Shown here piece by piece: positions 39,436 through 48,998 of a stretch of 64,000 bases of DNA. This DNA comes from Nocardioides sp. YR527 (GTDB lineage Bacteria; Actinomycetota; Actinomycetes; Propionibacteriales; Nocardioidaceae), in contig NZ_FNFN01000004.1 of assembly GCF_900101045.1 (NCBI RefSeq), forward strand, positions 124,001 to 188,000, read 5' to 3'. The notes under the pieces are model-generated. The model saw only the letters and a program-made list of their open reading frames with translations. It made no database searches and was not told where the DNA came from. The position numbers and the translations under genes are program-made. How positions within the stretch are numbered: position 1 is the first letter of the stretch; every line of letters begins with the position of its first letter.

Positions 39436-41523
39436 TCACAGTGTCCAGGTCGCTGCGTCGCTGATTCTCCGGCCGTTGGTTACCGCGGTGGCGACGACCC
39501 GGTTGGCGCCAGGACGCAGGTTGAGGGGGAACGCGGCGGTGTGGTTCTCGACCTTCGTGGTGCCCATGACCCTGCCGTTCAGGCGCAGTGTCACCTCATC
39601 GGCGTTGGAGAAGACATGCACGGTCGTCGCCGCCTCGGACCGCTCGGTCCACCCGCGCTCGACCAGCCGCAGCGTGGGTGTGCGGGTCCAGGCCGAGCGG
39701 AAGTAGTAGAAGGCCGCCTTGCGAGTGCCACGGTCATACGTCACCAGGCCCTTGTCGTTGAGACCATGGGCGTCGCCCTCGTGCCGGGCGTCGCTGGCGA
39801 AGTCGAACATGGCCCACACGAACGCGCCCCACAGAAAGGGCCGCGCCGCGATCTGCGGCCACAGCTGCGAGTGGTGGTAGGCCTGATACTCCTCCGGGTG
39901 TGGCGCCCTGGTGTCCAGGCCGCCTGCCACGCCGGGCCACTCCTGGTGCTGCCGCACGCTCGCGCCGGCGCCGTACTCGGTGATGCCGAGGCGGCGGGCC
40001 GGATCGGTGGCGTGCAGCTCGTCTGCCCAGCGGCCGAAGTCGGCTGTTGTGCCGGCGTACCAGCCGTCGTAGCGGTTGTAGCCGGACAGATCCGCGTGGT
40101 CGAGGACGCCGGACTCGTCGGGGTAGAGGCCGCTGAGGTGAGCGTAGGAGGTGTGTCGGCTCGGGTCCTCGGCCTTGATCGTCTCCTGGATCGCGGCGAG
40201 GTTGGCGTTGACGTCGGCGGTGTCGCCCAGCTCGTTACCGATGCTCCACCAGGCGACGGAGGGATGGTTGCCGAGGCCGCGCACCATCTCCCGCGCCTGG
40301 GCGACCAGGTTGGCGGTGAGCTCCGGGCTGTCGTTCGATCCAGTCGGACTCGGTACACCCCCGACATAAGGCACCTCGGAGTAGAGCAGGATCCCGTACC
40401 GGTCGGCGAGGGCGTAGGCGAAGTCGTCCTGGGGATAGTGGGCGAGGCGTACCGCGGTGACGCCCATCTCCCGCATCAGCGCGAAATCCTCGACGGTCTG
40501 CTCCTGCGAGATCGCCCAGCCCTGGTCGGCCCGGTCCTGATGGCGGTTGACGCCGTAGATCCGGTACGGGCGGCCGTTGAGGAGCAGGCCGAGGTTGGCG
40601 TCGACATCGATCGTACGCAGTCCCAACGGCTCCGCGACGGCATCGAGCACCTTCCCACCACGCACTATGGACACGTCGACCGTATAGAGATACGGATCCG
40701 CCGGACCGTCCCAGCGGTGCGGCCTCGGGATGTCCACGATCTGCTGGACCGTCGCTGCTGCGGACTTCCTGCTCGTCGCAACGGTGCGCCCGCGTCGGTC
40801 GACCACGCGGGTGATGACCTCGGTGCCTACCGGGTTCACGACCCGCGAGGTGACCTCGACGGTGGCGAGGGCATCGGTCAGAGAGCGCTGCCGGATGATC
40901 ACCCCGGGCCCGCCCGAGTCCAGCAGATCGAGGTGGGATCGGGCGGTCCCGATGAGGCGTACGCCGCGGTAGAGGCCGCCGTAGACGTTGAAGTCGCCGG
41001 CCAGCGGAGCCACATCCGCGCGCAACGCGTTGTCGACCTTCACCGCCACCGTCCCACCGTCCCGGAGCGCCTCAGTGACGTCGAGCCGGAACCTGCCGAA
41101 CGCTCCGGCGTGCGTCCCGACCAGGGTGCCGTCGACGTATACCTCGGCCACCTGGCTCGCCCCGCCGAACTCGAGGAACAGCTCTTGGCCGCGCATCTCC
41201 GCGGGCACCCGCACGTGGCGGCGATACCAGCCGGTGCCGCGGTGGTAGTTCCCACCGCCGTCTTGGGCATCGAGCGCGTTCCAGGTGTGCGGCAGATCGA
41301 CCCGCTCCCACCTCACCCCCTCGGCATCCTCCCCGAGGTGGAAGGACCACCCTGACGAGACCTCGACGCTACGTCGCGCCGACGCGGCAGCAGGCGTGGC
41401 CTCGGCAGGTACGGGCCCGAGAGCCGGCAGGGCAGCGGCCGCGGCGGCACCAGCGCCGGCCATGGTGAGGAATCGGCGGCGGTCGGCGGTGACGTTCGGC
41501 AGCAGACGGTCGGATGAGTGCAT
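39436..41523 (-). CDS. Tat-exported glycoside hydrolase family 2 enzyme
   Basis: The product is 695 residues. A twin-arginine leader (DRRRFLTMAGAGAAAAAALP, about residues 14-35) precedes a GH2 sugar-binding domain (WSFHLGEDAEGVRWERVDLP; GTGWYRRHVRVP), an immunoglobulin-like domain and a TIM barrel. The barrel shows YGVNRHQD, the acid/base glutamate in WWSIGNELGD and the nucleophile in GITEYGAG. GH2 members are beta-galactosidases, beta-glucuronidases or beta-mannosidases; the exact sugar is not clear from these motifs. It is the last gene of a minus-strand group with the MBL-fold and MFS genes. Confidence 0.9.
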   Translation of the reverse strand: MHSSDRLLPNVTADRRRFLTMAGAGAAAAAALPALGPVPAEATPAAASARRSVEVSSGWSFHLGEDAEGVRWERVDLPHTWNALDAQDGGGNYHRGTGWYRRHVRVPAEMRGQELFLEFGGASQVAEVYVDGTLVGTHAGAFGRFRLDVTEALRDGGTVAVKVDNALRADVAPLAGDFNVYGGLYRGVRLIGTARSHLDLLDSGGPGVIIRQRSLTDALATVEVTSRVVNPVGTEVITRVVDRRGRTVATSRKSAAATVQQIVDIPRPHRWDGPADPYLYTVDVSIVRGGKVLDAVAEPLGLRTIDVDANLGLLLNGRPYRIYGVNRHQDRADQGWAISQEQTVEDFALMREMGVTAVRLAHYPQDDFAYALADRYGILLYSEVPYVGGVPSPTGSNDSPELTANLVAQAREMVRGLGNHPSVAWWSIGNELGDTADVNANLAAIQETIKAEDPSRHTSYAHLSGLYPDESGVLDHADLSGYNRYDGWYAGTTADFGRWADELHATDPARRLGITEYGAGASVRQHQEWPGVAGGLDTRAPHPEEYQAYHHSQLWPQIAARPFLWGAFVWAMFDFASDARHEGDAHGLNDKGLVTYDRGTRKAAFYYFRSAWTRTPTLRLVERGWTERSEAATTVHVFSNADEVTLRLNGRVMGTTKVENHTAAFPLNLRPGANRVVATAVTNGRRISDAATWTL

Positions 41524-41566
41524 GATGGCTTCTCTCGGGTCGGACGTGCTGGGCAGGGGCAGACGG

Positions 41567-42766
41567 TCAGCGGTTTCGGTGCGCACGGCCGACGGGGATC
41601 ACCATCAGGTCCTCGCCGACGACGAGCTCTCCCGAGAAGCCTCGCTGGGCCTTGCGCCAGCGTGCGGAGGGGTTGTTGCCGGGCACCAGATGGGAGAGGG
41701 CGAGCGTGCTGACGCCGGCAGGCTCGGCGACGTCGCGGCCGACCTGCTCGATGGTGGTGTGCGACTCGAGCAGGTGTTTGCGGAGCGCCTCGGCGGTGTC
41801 GGACGGTAGCGCCGCGGTGAGCCGATCGACGAACTCGGGGTCGATCACCTCGTGGACGAGGACATCCGCGCCGCGCGCCAGATCGATGAGGTTCGGGCTC
41901 ACGCAGGTGTCGCCGGAGACCACGACCGACCCGTCGGGGGTGTCGAAGCGATAGCCGTAGGCCGGAGCGGTGGGGTGGTGATCGACCAGCGTCGCGGTCA
42001 CGGTGACCTCGCCGTCCTTCCAGACCTGGATCGGGGCCTCGAGCCGCGGCGGGACGCCTTCGGGATCGATCGACCACACCGCCGAGTGGTCGATGTCGTG
42101 GACGTCGAAGAGCGTGTCCGGGTCGGGGAAGTTGCTGTCCCGCAGTCGGTCGTTGAAGTCCTGGGCGAACGCGTTGCGCAGATGCCTGGTCATCGAGGAG
42201 ATGCCGGGCATCGGCTCGTCCGGGTTGACCACGGCGGGTGCTGGCCGGGTGGGCGGGAAGACCCGGCTGAGGGTGTCCCGGGGAGCCGGGCCGAACACCT
42301 GCACCGGCCCGCCGGAGCGCCCGACGATGTTCATCGACCCGATCGCGTACGTCGTGGGCCAGTCGACAGTGTGGTCGCTGTGGAGGTGGGTGAAGAAGAT
42401 GCCGCGCACCCAGGAGAGGGCGGACCCCAGGCCGGTGTCCGGGGCAAGGCCGCTCTGCTGCAGGCGGCCGAAGGCGCCCACCCCGAGGTCGACGACGTAC
42501 ACCTTGTCCTCGAACGCGATCGCGGTCGACACCCCGTGCCGGCCGCCGTCGAGCACGGCCGGGCCACCTGATGTGCCGAGCAGCACGACACGGGTCCGTG
42601 CCTTGGAGCGGCGCGCGGTCCCGGCAGCGAGCGTGGCTGCCGCCGCCGGCGAACCCACGGCGGTCGCCGTCACCGCGCCGGCGGCTCCGAGGCCGATCAT
42701 CGACAGCAGCCGGCGCCGGTCGGTCGAGGGGATCGAGGCGACAGCCTCGTTGAGGACATGACACAT
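41567..42766 (-). CDS. Tat-exported MBL-fold metallo-hydrolase
   Basis: The 399-residue protein starts with a twin-arginine leader (TDRRRLLSMIGLGAAGAVTA). The metal site THLHSDHT (HxHxDH) lies near residue 126, with further ligands in VVSGDTCVSP and the LSHLVPGNN segment. The arrangement is that of RNase Z-like and arylsulfatase/lactonase-like exported hydrolases. AGGAG precedes the ATG. It lies 17 bp after the MFS gene and 43 bp before the GH2 gene. In this setting an ester, lactone or sulfate linked to an aromatic compound is a reasonable substrate guess. Confidence 0.86.
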   Translation of the reverse strand: MCHVLNEAVASIPSTDRRRLLSMIGLGAAGAVTATAVGSPAAAATLAAGTARRSKARTRVVLLGTSGGPAVLDGGRHGVSTAIAFEDKVYVVDLGVGAFGRLQQSGLAPDTGLGSALSWVRGIFFTHLHSDHTVDWPTTYAIGSMNIVGRSGGPVQVFGPAPRDTLSRVFPPTRPAPAVVNPDEPMPGISSMTRHLRNAFAQDFNDRLRDSNFPDPDTLFDVHDIDHSAVWSIDPEGVPPRLEAPIQVWKDGEVTVTATLVDHHPTAPAYGYRFDTPDGSVVVSGDTCVSPNLIDLARGADVLVHEVIDPEFVDRLTAALPSDTAEALRKHLLESHTTIEQVGRDVAEPAGVSTLALSHLVPGNNPSARWRKAQRGFSGELVVGEDLMVIPVGRAHRNR

Positions 42767-42783
42767 GTGGATCGGCTCCTGGG

Positions 42784-43974
42784 TCAGGCGGTGACGGCTG
42801 CGTCACTGGTGAGGACGCGGCGGGTGAGCAGGGCGAGGACGACGGCGATGACGCCGACGAGGACGACGGCGGCACCGAGACCACCGAGCGCACCGGTGAA
42901 GGCGACGACCAGGAGCGGGCAGACGAACTCGCCGAGGAACAGCGCGGCGGTCCACAGGCCGGTGCCGCGACCGCGCTGCTCGAAGGTGAGGCCGGACTGG
43001 GCCCAGACGAGCAGGGTGGGCAGCATCAGGCCGGTGCCGGCCGAGGCGATGACCGCGCCGAGCACGATGACCGGCACCAGGGACGTGGCGCCGAGCACGA
43101 CCAGACCGGTCCCGGCCAGCCCGAAGGCGATGGGCAGCAGCGTGGCGGTGCCGCGGCGGGAGACCCGGCCGAAGGCGTACGCACCGCCGGCCGTGGCCAG
43201 CGAGGCGAGCGCGGTGAACGCGCCGATGGTGGGGACGGCGGTGATCCCGGCCGAGTCGAGCATGTAGGGGAGCTCCACGATCGGGGTGTAGAAGACGATG
43301 CCGCCGACGACCGTGACCGCGCACGGCAGTGCGAGGGCGCGGGTGGGCAGCGGCGGGAGCGGGGCGTGCTCCTCGGTCGTGGCGGTCTCGCCGGCGGGCT
43401 GCCAGATGAGGGCTGCGGCGAGGACGAGGAAGACCAGGCTGGAGGCGTAGAGCCAGAACGGGGTGCGCCAGTCCTGGGCGCCCAGCGCCCCGCCGAGGGC
43501 GAAGAACACCGTGGCCGACAACGACGCGAACACGGTCTGCATGCCGAGCCAGCGGTCGCGCTCGGTGCCGGAGAAGTAGTCGGAGATCAGCGTGGTGCAG
43601 CAGGTCATGATCGCCGCCTCGGCGACTCCGACACCCGCCCGGCTGAGCACGATCGCGGCCAGTCCGTCCAGCCACAGCGGCGCGGTGCCGAACACGGCGT
43701 AGACCGCCAGGCCGGTCAGCAGCAACCGCTTGCGCCCGAACCTGTCCACGATGCGGCCGGCGAACGGTGCCAGCAGCGCGATCATCAACGCCGGGACCGT
43801 GAGGGAGAGCGGGACGAGCGCGGTGGCCGCGCCGCCGTCCCCGAAGTGGTCCTGCATGCGTGGCAGGACCGGGGCGAGCAGCACCGCGCCGAGGATCGGC
43901 AGGCAGCTCATGAACATCAGCAGGAAGCCCTGAGGGCGTCCGGCTCGCCGGACGGGCGAGAGGGTGTCGGGCAT
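42784..43974 (-). CDS. MFS transporter of the catabolic island
   Basis: The product is 396 residues from MPDTLSPVRRAGRPQ behind GGAG. Twelve membrane helices are likely (FLLMFMSCLPILGAVLLAPV onward), with the MFS signature GRIVDRFGRKRLLLTG between helices 2 and 3. Its position between the LysR gene and two exported hydrolase genes, and facing an aromatic catabolic operon, suggests uptake of the released aglycone. Efflux cannot be excluded. Confidence 0.88.
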   Translation of the reverse strand: MPDTLSPVRRAGRPQGFLLMFMSCLPILGAVLLAPVLPRMQDHFGDGGAATALVPLSLTVPALMIALLAPFAGRIVDRFGRKRLLLTGLAVYAVFGTAPLWLDGLAAIVLSRAGVGVAEAAIMTCCTTLISDYFSGTERDRWLGMQTVFASLSATVFFALGGALGAQDWRTPFWLYASSLVFLVLAAALIWQPAGETATTEEHAPLPPLPTRALALPCAVTVVGGIVFYTPIVELPYMLDSAGITAVPTIGAFTALASLATAGGAYAFGRVSRRGTATLLPIAFGLAGTGLVVLGATSLVPVIVLGAVIASAGTGLMLPTLLVWAQSGLTFEQRGRGTGLWTAALFLGEFVCPLLVVAFTGALGGLGAAVVLVGVIAVVLALLTRRVLTSDAAVTA

Positions 43975-44095
43975 GGGTTCTCCATGGTCGGGCCGAGAGG
44001 GTGTGACAGCAGTCACAGCATCGTGGGAGATCCAGGAGGTATTGCGGAAGCCAAACTTGCTTCTGCCGGGTATCAGCCCCGTCGATAGTCAGACG

Positions 44096-45022
44096 TCAGT
44101 CCGACTGCTCCAGTCGCGCGGCCGCGCGCGTCATCATCCCGCGCAGCCAGCCGTGCGCCGGATCCGCGCGATGGGCGGGGTGCCACCAGAACGCCTCCTT
44201 CAGCGGGACGACGTCCCAGGGGCACTCCAGCGTGCGTACGCCGGCGGCTCCCGCCAGCCGGTTGGCGAGCTGCCGCTGCAGGAGGGCGACCCGAGGGGTC
44301 CCGGCGACCAGGAACGGGACCGGGAGGAAGCTCTCGGTCACGACGTGGACGTCGGGCTCGACCCCGATCATGCTGAGCTGGCGTACGGCCGGGGTGAAGG
44401 CCGTCGGGGCGTGGTGGGTGACGACCCAGGGCATCTCGGCGAGCTCTGCCATCGTGATCGTGTCCCCGACGGCCTCGTTGTCGGCCGAGACGACCAGCAC
44501 CCAGCCGTCGGTGTGGAGCTCGACGGCCGGCAGATCCTGCAGGAACCCGTGGGGGAGCACCATCCCGTCCACGTGTCGCAGCGACTCGGGTGCCTGGTCG
44601 ACGTCGTCGTGGGTCTGCATCTGGAACCGGAGGCGTACGCCGGGGGCCTCGCGGGCCAGCTCGGTGGCGAGGTGGTCGCCGAGCACGGTCGTGGAGTAGT
44701 CGGAGGCGACCACGGTGAACTCCCGGGTCGAGGTCGCCGGGTCGAAGCTCGGCTCGGCCTCGAAGACGCGGCGTACGCCGGCCAGTGCTGTCGTGGTGGT
44801 CCCGCGCAGCTGTGTGGCCAGCGGAGTGAGGTCGTAGCGGTTGCCGGTGCGGACGAGAAGCTCGTCGCCGAAGTGACGCCGAAGGCGCCGCAGCGCGGCC
44901 GAGACCGCGGGCTGGCTCAGCCCGAGCCGCTCCGCCGCCCGGGTCACGTTGCGCTCCTCGAGCAGCGCGTCCAGGGAGAGCAGCAGGTTGAGATCGAGGT
45001 TGCGGAGCGGATCGGTCGCCAT
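44096..45022 (-). CDS. LysR-family regulator of the aromatic operon
   Basis: The product is 308 residues from MATDPLRNLDLNLLLSLDAL. The N-terminal winged helix (EERNVTRAAERLGLSQPAVS, AALRRLRRHFGDELLVRTGN) is of the NodD/NahR-like subgroup (NLDLNLL start). A two-lobed effector domain follows. It is divergent from the monooxygenase gene, the usual arrangement for LysR activation of a catabolic operon by a pathway intermediate. It may also control the MFS, MBL and GH2 genes downstream of it. Confidence 0.93.
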   Translation of the reverse strand: MATDPLRNLDLNLLLSLDALLEERNVTRAAERLGLSQPAVSAALRRLRRHFGDELLVRTGNRYDLTPLATQLRGTTTTALAGVRRVFEAEPSFDPATSTREFTVVASDYSTTVLGDHLATELAREAPGVRLRFQMQTHDDVDQAPESLRHVDGMVLPHGFLQDLPAVELHTDGWVLVVSADNEAVGDTITMAELAEMPWVVTHHAPTAFTPAVRQLSMIGVEPDVHVVTESFLPVPFLVAGTPRVALLQRQLANRLAGAAGVRTLECPWDVVPLKEAFWWHPAHRADPAHGWLRGMMTRAAARLEQSD

Positions 45023-45030
45023 GGTCCAAG

Positions 45031-45047
45031 TATAAACGTGGTGTATA
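45031..45047. promoter_or_regulatory. Candidate LysR site (TATAAAC-N3-GTGTATA)
   Basis: A 17-bp imperfect palindrome (6 of 7 matched arm positions) lies eight bases before the lysR start codon and 91 bp before the monooxygenase start. It is A/T-rich against the background and matches the T-N11-A form of LysR boxes. Confidence 0.6.
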
Positions 45048-45138
45048 AGCGGGATAGGAAATCTGCTCTTCCCGAATAGTTGGGCGCGAGTCAGAGTGGT
45101 GCTCGTCACTCCACCACCTCGCACATCAGGGAGACCTC

Positions 45139-46266
45139 ATGCCCGCCATCACCTCGGTTCTCGTCATAGGTGCCGGAACCGCCGGGACGGCGACCGCGAT
45201 CCTGCTCGCCGAGCGCGGCGTCTCGGTCGACCTCGTCGAGGCCAAGCCGGACATCTCCGCCCTCGGCTCCGGGATCACCCTGCAGGGCAACGCGCTGCGG
45301 GTGCTGCGCGACCTCGGCGTGTGGGAGCAGGTGCGCGCGGAGGGCTACGGCTACGACACCCTCGGGCTGCGCGCTCCCGACCCGGCCGGCACGCTGCTGG
45401 TCGAGCTCGAGGACCATCGCACCGGCGGCCCGGACCTGCCCGCGACGATGGGTATGTACCGCCCGACCCTCGCCCGGATCCTCCTCGAGAGAGCGGTCGA
45501 GTCCGGCGCCAAGGTGCGCTTCGGGGTCGTCCCGACCGCGCTCTCGCAGGACGACGGCGGCGTCGAGGTCACCTTCGCGGACGGGTCGAGCGGGCGCTAC
45601 GACGTCGTCGTCGGCGCCGACGGGGTGCGGTCCTGGACGCGCCGGGCGATCGGTATCGACGTCGAGCCCGAGCCGGTCGGCATGGGCATCTGGCGCGCCT
45701 TCACCGGCCGGCCCGCCTCGGTCACCCGCACCGACCTGATCTACGGCGGACCGTCCTACATCGCCGGCTACTGCCCGACCTCGGAGGAGAGCCTCTACGC
45801 CTACATCGTCGAGCCCGCCCAGGACCGGTCCGGGCTGTCGGCCGAGGAGGGACTCGCGGTGATGCGTGAGCTCGCGGAGGCCTATCACGGGCCCTGGGAC
45901 GAGATCCGTGGATCGCTGACCGACCCGACGAGGGTCAACCACACCCACTTCGAGAGCCATGTCGTCGACGGCCCCTGGAACCGCGGCCGGGTCGTGATCA
46001 TCGGCGACGCCGCGCACAGCTGCCCGCCGACCCTCGCCCAGGGCGCCGCCCAGGCGCTCGAGGACGCAGCGGTGCTCGCCGAGCTGCTCGCCGCTGCCGA
46101 CGATCTGGCCGCCGTCTGGCCTGCGCTGACCGAGCGCCGGCTGCCCCGCGCGCGGGCCGTCGTCGAGGCCTCGCTCCAACTCTGCACCTGGCTGAAGGCG
46201 CACGAGCGCGGTGACGTACCCGGGCTGATGGCCCGCGTCGCCGCCCTCGTCACCCAGCCCGCCTGA
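45139..46266 (+). CDS. FAD-dependent aromatic monooxygenase (PHBH-like)
   Basis: The 375-residue protein has the dinucleotide motif VLVIGAGTAGTATAILLAER (residues about 7-26), the DG motif DVVVGADGVRSWTRR and the second FAD motif VVIIGDAAHSCPPTLAQGAA. It is a group A flavoprotein hydroxylase that would place a hydroxyl on an aromatic ring with NAD(P)H and O2, producing a diol or triol for the dioxygenase encoded next. It is the first gene of the operon, preceded by AGGGAGA. Substrate unknown. Confidence 0.9.
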   Translation: MPAITSVLVIGAGTAGTATAILLAERGVSVDLVEAKPDISALGSGITLQGNALRVLRDLGVWEQVRAEGYGYDTLGLRAPDPAGTLLVELEDHRTGGPDLPATMGMYRPTLARILLERAVESGAKVRFGVVPTALSQDDGGVEVTFADGSSGRYDVVVGADGVRSWTRRAIGIDVEPEPVGMGIWRAFTGRPASVTRTDLIYGGPSYIAGYCPTSEESLYAYIVEPAQDRSGLSAEEGLAVMRELAEAYHGPWDEIRGSLTDPTRVNHTHFESHVVDGPWNRGRVVIIGDAAHSCPPTLAQGAAQALEDAAVLAELLAAADDLAAVWPALTERRLPRARAVVEASLQLCTWLKAHERGDVPGLMARVAALVTQPA

Positions 46267-46292
46267 CCACCCCAACTCACGAGGAGAACACC

Positions 46293-47258
46293 GTGACCGA
46301 GACCATCATCGAGACCCCGCCCGCCGAGCGGCTGATCACCCACCTGCGCCACGTCGACCTGGCCGTGCCGGACTACGAGCGGCAGCTGGAGTTCTACACG
46401 AACACCTGGAAGCTCAAGGCCGAGACGACCGACAGCGGGCTGGCGTTCCTGGCCGCGGAGGGCTCCCCGGAGCACTACTCCGTCCGCCTGCGCCGCGCCG
46501 ACGACAAGCGCCTGGACCTGATCGCGTTCGGTGCGGCCAGCCCGGCCGACGTGGACGCGATGGCCGAGCGGCTCGGCCGGGCCGGGGTGAAGCTCGTCAG
46601 CGAGCCGGGCCCGGTCCTGACGCCCGGTGGCGGCTACGGCTTCCGCTTCTTCGACAACGACGGACGTACGGTCGAGGTCTCCTGCGACGTCGCCGTGCGG
46701 CAGCATCGCAAGATCGAGGAGGGCGAGTCGGTCCCGGTCAAGCTCTCCCACGTCGTCATCAACTCGCCCAACCCCGAGCAGACCGTGGCGTTCTACCAGC
46801 GCCACCTCGGCTTCGCGCTCTCCGACACCCTGATGCACCCGCGGATGGGCTCGATGATGTGGTTCCTGCGTACGAACCGGTTCCACCACAGCCTCGCGAT
46901 CGCCCGCGGTCCGCACGTCGCGCTGCACCACGCCTCCTTCGAGATGCGCGGGCTGGACGAGTACATGCGCGGCACCGGGCGGCTGATGCGCGCCGGCGTC
47001 GAGAAGATCTGGGGGCCCGGTCGCCACCTCGCCGGCAACAACACCTTCAGCTACTTCCTCGACCCGCACGGCAACACCATCGAGTACACCACCGAGCTCG
47101 AGGAGCTCGAGGAGGACAGCTGGCACCCGCACCTGCACGACTTCAGTGACCCGAACGTCACCGACCAGTGGGGCACCGCCAACCCGATGGACGAGCTGGT
47201 CGCCGGCAAGTCGTTCAACGACCCGGACAAGGGCGTCTTCGTCGCCCCGCCGGTCTGA
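46293..47258 (+). CDS. Extradiol ring-cleavage dioxygenase (type I, two VOC domains)
   Basis: The 321-residue protein has two vicinal-oxygen-chelate modules. The C-terminal module keeps the iron ligands: His153 (KLSHVVINS), His213 (ALHHASFEM) and Glu264 (NTIEYTTE). The N-terminal module (HLRHVDLAVPDYERQLEFYT) is the degenerate one, as in catechol 2,3-dioxygenase. It cleaves a catechol-type ring next to the two hydroxyls. GAGGAG lies before the GTG start. It sits second in the operon, 26 bp after the monooxygenase. Confidence 0.92.
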   Translation: MTETIIETPPAERLITHLRHVDLAVPDYERQLEFYTNTWKLKAETTDSGLAFLAAEGSPEHYSVRLRRADDKRLDLIAFGAASPADVDAMAERLGRAGVKLVSEPGPVLTPGGGYGFRFFDNDGRTVEVSCDVAVRQHRKIEEGESVPVKLSHVVINSPNPEQTVAFYQRHLGFALSDTLMHPRMGSMMWFLRTNRFHHSLAIARGPHVALHHASFEMRGLDEYMRGTGRLMRAGVEKIWGPGRHLAGNNTFSYFLDPHGNTIEYTTELEELEEDSWHPHLHDFSDPNVTDQWGTANPMDELVAGKSFNDPDKGVFVAPPV

Positions 47259-47268
47259 GGAGGACTCG

Positions 47269-48258
47269 ATGAAGCTCGCCACCTATCTCGACCGCGACCT
47301 GCGGGCGCCGCGCGTCGGTCTGGTCACCGACGAAGGTCTGCATCCGTTCGCCGTCCGGCACTCGATGCGCTCGCTCATCGCCGGCGGTCGGGACGTGCTC
47401 GACCGTGCCGCCGACCATGCCCGGGCAGCGGCGGCCATCGACCTCGCGGAGGTCGAGCTGCTGGCGCCGCTGGAGCCGGCCTCGGTGCGCGACTTCGTCG
47501 CCTTCGAGGAGCACGTCGAGGGCGTACGCCGCTCGGTCGACGGCGTCAGCGGGGTCCCCGACGCCTGGTACGACGCCCCGACCTTCTACTTCACCAACCC
47601 GCACGCGATCCTCGGGCCGGGGGCGGAGGTCCCGTTCCCGGCGGCCTGCGCGGCTCGTGACTTCGAGCTGGAGGTCGCCGCGGTCGTCGGGGCCGAGGGC
47701 CGGTCGGTCCCGCCGGAGGAGGCCGGGGCGTACGTCTTCGGCTACACGATCCTCAACGACTGGTCCGCGCGTGACCTGCAGGGCCGCGAGATGCAGGTCG
47801 GCCTCGGGCCGGCCAAGGGCAAGGACTTCGCGTCCACGCTCGGGCCGTGGATCGTGACGGCCGACGAGCTGGAGCCCCACCGCGACGAGGATGGCTTCCT
47901 CGACCTGCTGTGCACGGTGTCGGTCAACGGCGTCGAGGTCGGCCGCGACCGGCTCTCGAACGTCGGCTGGACCTTCGAGACGATGATCGCGTACGCCTCC
48001 CGCGACTCCTGCGTGGTCGCCGGCGACGTCCTCGGCTCGGGCACCGTCGGCAACGGTGGGTGCCTGGCCGAGCTGTGGGGCCGTCATGGCTCGCAGGAGC
48101 CGAAGCCGCTGCAGCCCGGTGATGTGGTCACCCTCGAGGTCGAGGGCATCGGCACCCTCACCAACACCGTCGGCGTCGCGCCGCCCGCCCCCGAGCTGCC
48201 GCCGGTACGCCGCCGCGACGGTGCCGCCCGGGCAGCCGCCCGGGATGTGTCCCGATGA
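47269..48258 (+). CDS. Fumarylacetoacetate hydrolase family enzyme
   Basis: The product is 329 residues from MKLATYLDRDLRAPRVGLVT behind GAGGAG. The FAH core shows TFYFTNPHAILGPG, ARDFELEVAAVVG (metal-binding Glu pair), YTILNDWSARDLQ and GLGPAKGKDFASTLGPWIVT. Members hydrolyse C-C bonds of acylpyruvates, or hydrate or isomerise meta-cleavage products. The operon position fits processing of the ring-opened product or its diketone-acid fragment. The next gene overlaps it by four bases. Confidence 0.9.
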   Translation: MKLATYLDRDLRAPRVGLVTDEGLHPFAVRHSMRSLIAGGRDVLDRAADHARAAAAIDLAEVELLAPLEPASVRDFVAFEEHVEGVRRSVDGVSGVPDAWYDAPTFYFTNPHAILGPGAEVPFPAACAARDFELEVAAVVGAEGRSVPPEEAGAYVFGYTILNDWSARDLQGREMQVGLGPAKGKDFASTLGPWIVTADELEPHRDEDGFLDLLCTVSVNGVEVGRDRLSNVGWTFETMIAYASRDSCVVAGDVLGSGTVGNGGCLAELWGRHGSQEPKPLQPGDVVTLEVEGIGTLTNTVGVAPPAPELPPVRRRDGAARAAARDVSR

Positions 48259-48971
48259 GCTCGCTGGCCGGACGTACGGTCGTCGTGACCGGCGCCGCCT
48301 CGGGCATCGGGGCGGCGGTCGCTGCCGCCGTCACCGCCGCGGGCGGGACCGTGGTCGGCGTCGACCGAGAGCCGGCGCCCGGCGTGCGGACGCTCGACGT
48401 CCGCGACCAGGATGCCTGGGCCGCGCTGGTCGGCGAGCTCGGTGGCCCGGTGCACGGGCTGGTGAGCTGTGCCGGTGTGACCCGCCGGGCCCGCGTCGGC
48501 GCGGTGAGCGTCGCCGACATGCGCGACGCCCACGACGTCAACGTGCTCGGGCCGCTGCTCGGGATCCAGGCGCTGGCGCCGCTGATGCCGGCCGGCGGGT
48601 CGATCGTCACCATCGGGTCGCTCGCTGCACTGCAGGGGCACTACCCGGTGGCCTATACCACCAGCAAGTGGGCCGTCCGCGGACTCACCCACACCGCGGC
48701 GCTCGAGCTGGGGGAGCGGGGGATCCGCGTCAACGCCGTCCACCCGGGCTTCATCGAGACCGCGATGACCGCCTCCGCGCCGGATGCGTTCCGGGCGGCC
48801 TCGGTGGCCTCGACCCCGCTCGGCCGCGTCGGCACGCCCGAGGAGGTCGCGTCGGTCGTGGTCTTCCTGCTCGGTGACGAAGCGGCGTACGTCACCGGCG
48901 CCGAGATCCCCGTCGACGGAGGCGTCGCCTCGCACGCCGGCGCCAAAGCCGTCTCCGACGCGCTGCGCTGA
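48255..48971 (+). CDS. Short-chain dehydrogenase/reductase
   Basis: The 238-residue protein has the classical SDR cofactor motif VVTGAASGIGAAVAAAVTAA and the catalytic residues Ser (TIGSLAALQG) and Tyr-x3-Lys (AYTTSKWAV). The C-terminal LGDEAAYVTGAEIPVDGG is typical. The ATG overlaps the upstream stop (ATGA), showing coupling. In meta-cleavage pathways such an enzyme oxidises an alcohol or aldehyde intermediate; the exact step is not known. Confidence 0.9.
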   Translation: MSSLAGRTVVVTGAASGIGAAVAAAVTAAGGTVVGVDREPAPGVRTLDVRDQDAWAALVGELGGPVHGLVSCAGVTRRARVGAVSVADMRDAHDVNVLGPLLGIQALAPLMPAGGSIVTIGSLAALQGHYPVAYTTSKWAVRGLTHTAALELGERGIRVNAVHPGFIETAMTASAPDAFRAASVASTPLGRVGTPEEVASVVVFLLGDEAAYVTGAEIPVDGGVASHAGAKAVSDALR

Positions 48972-48998
48972 GATCCATCCATCAGAAGAGGACAAGAG

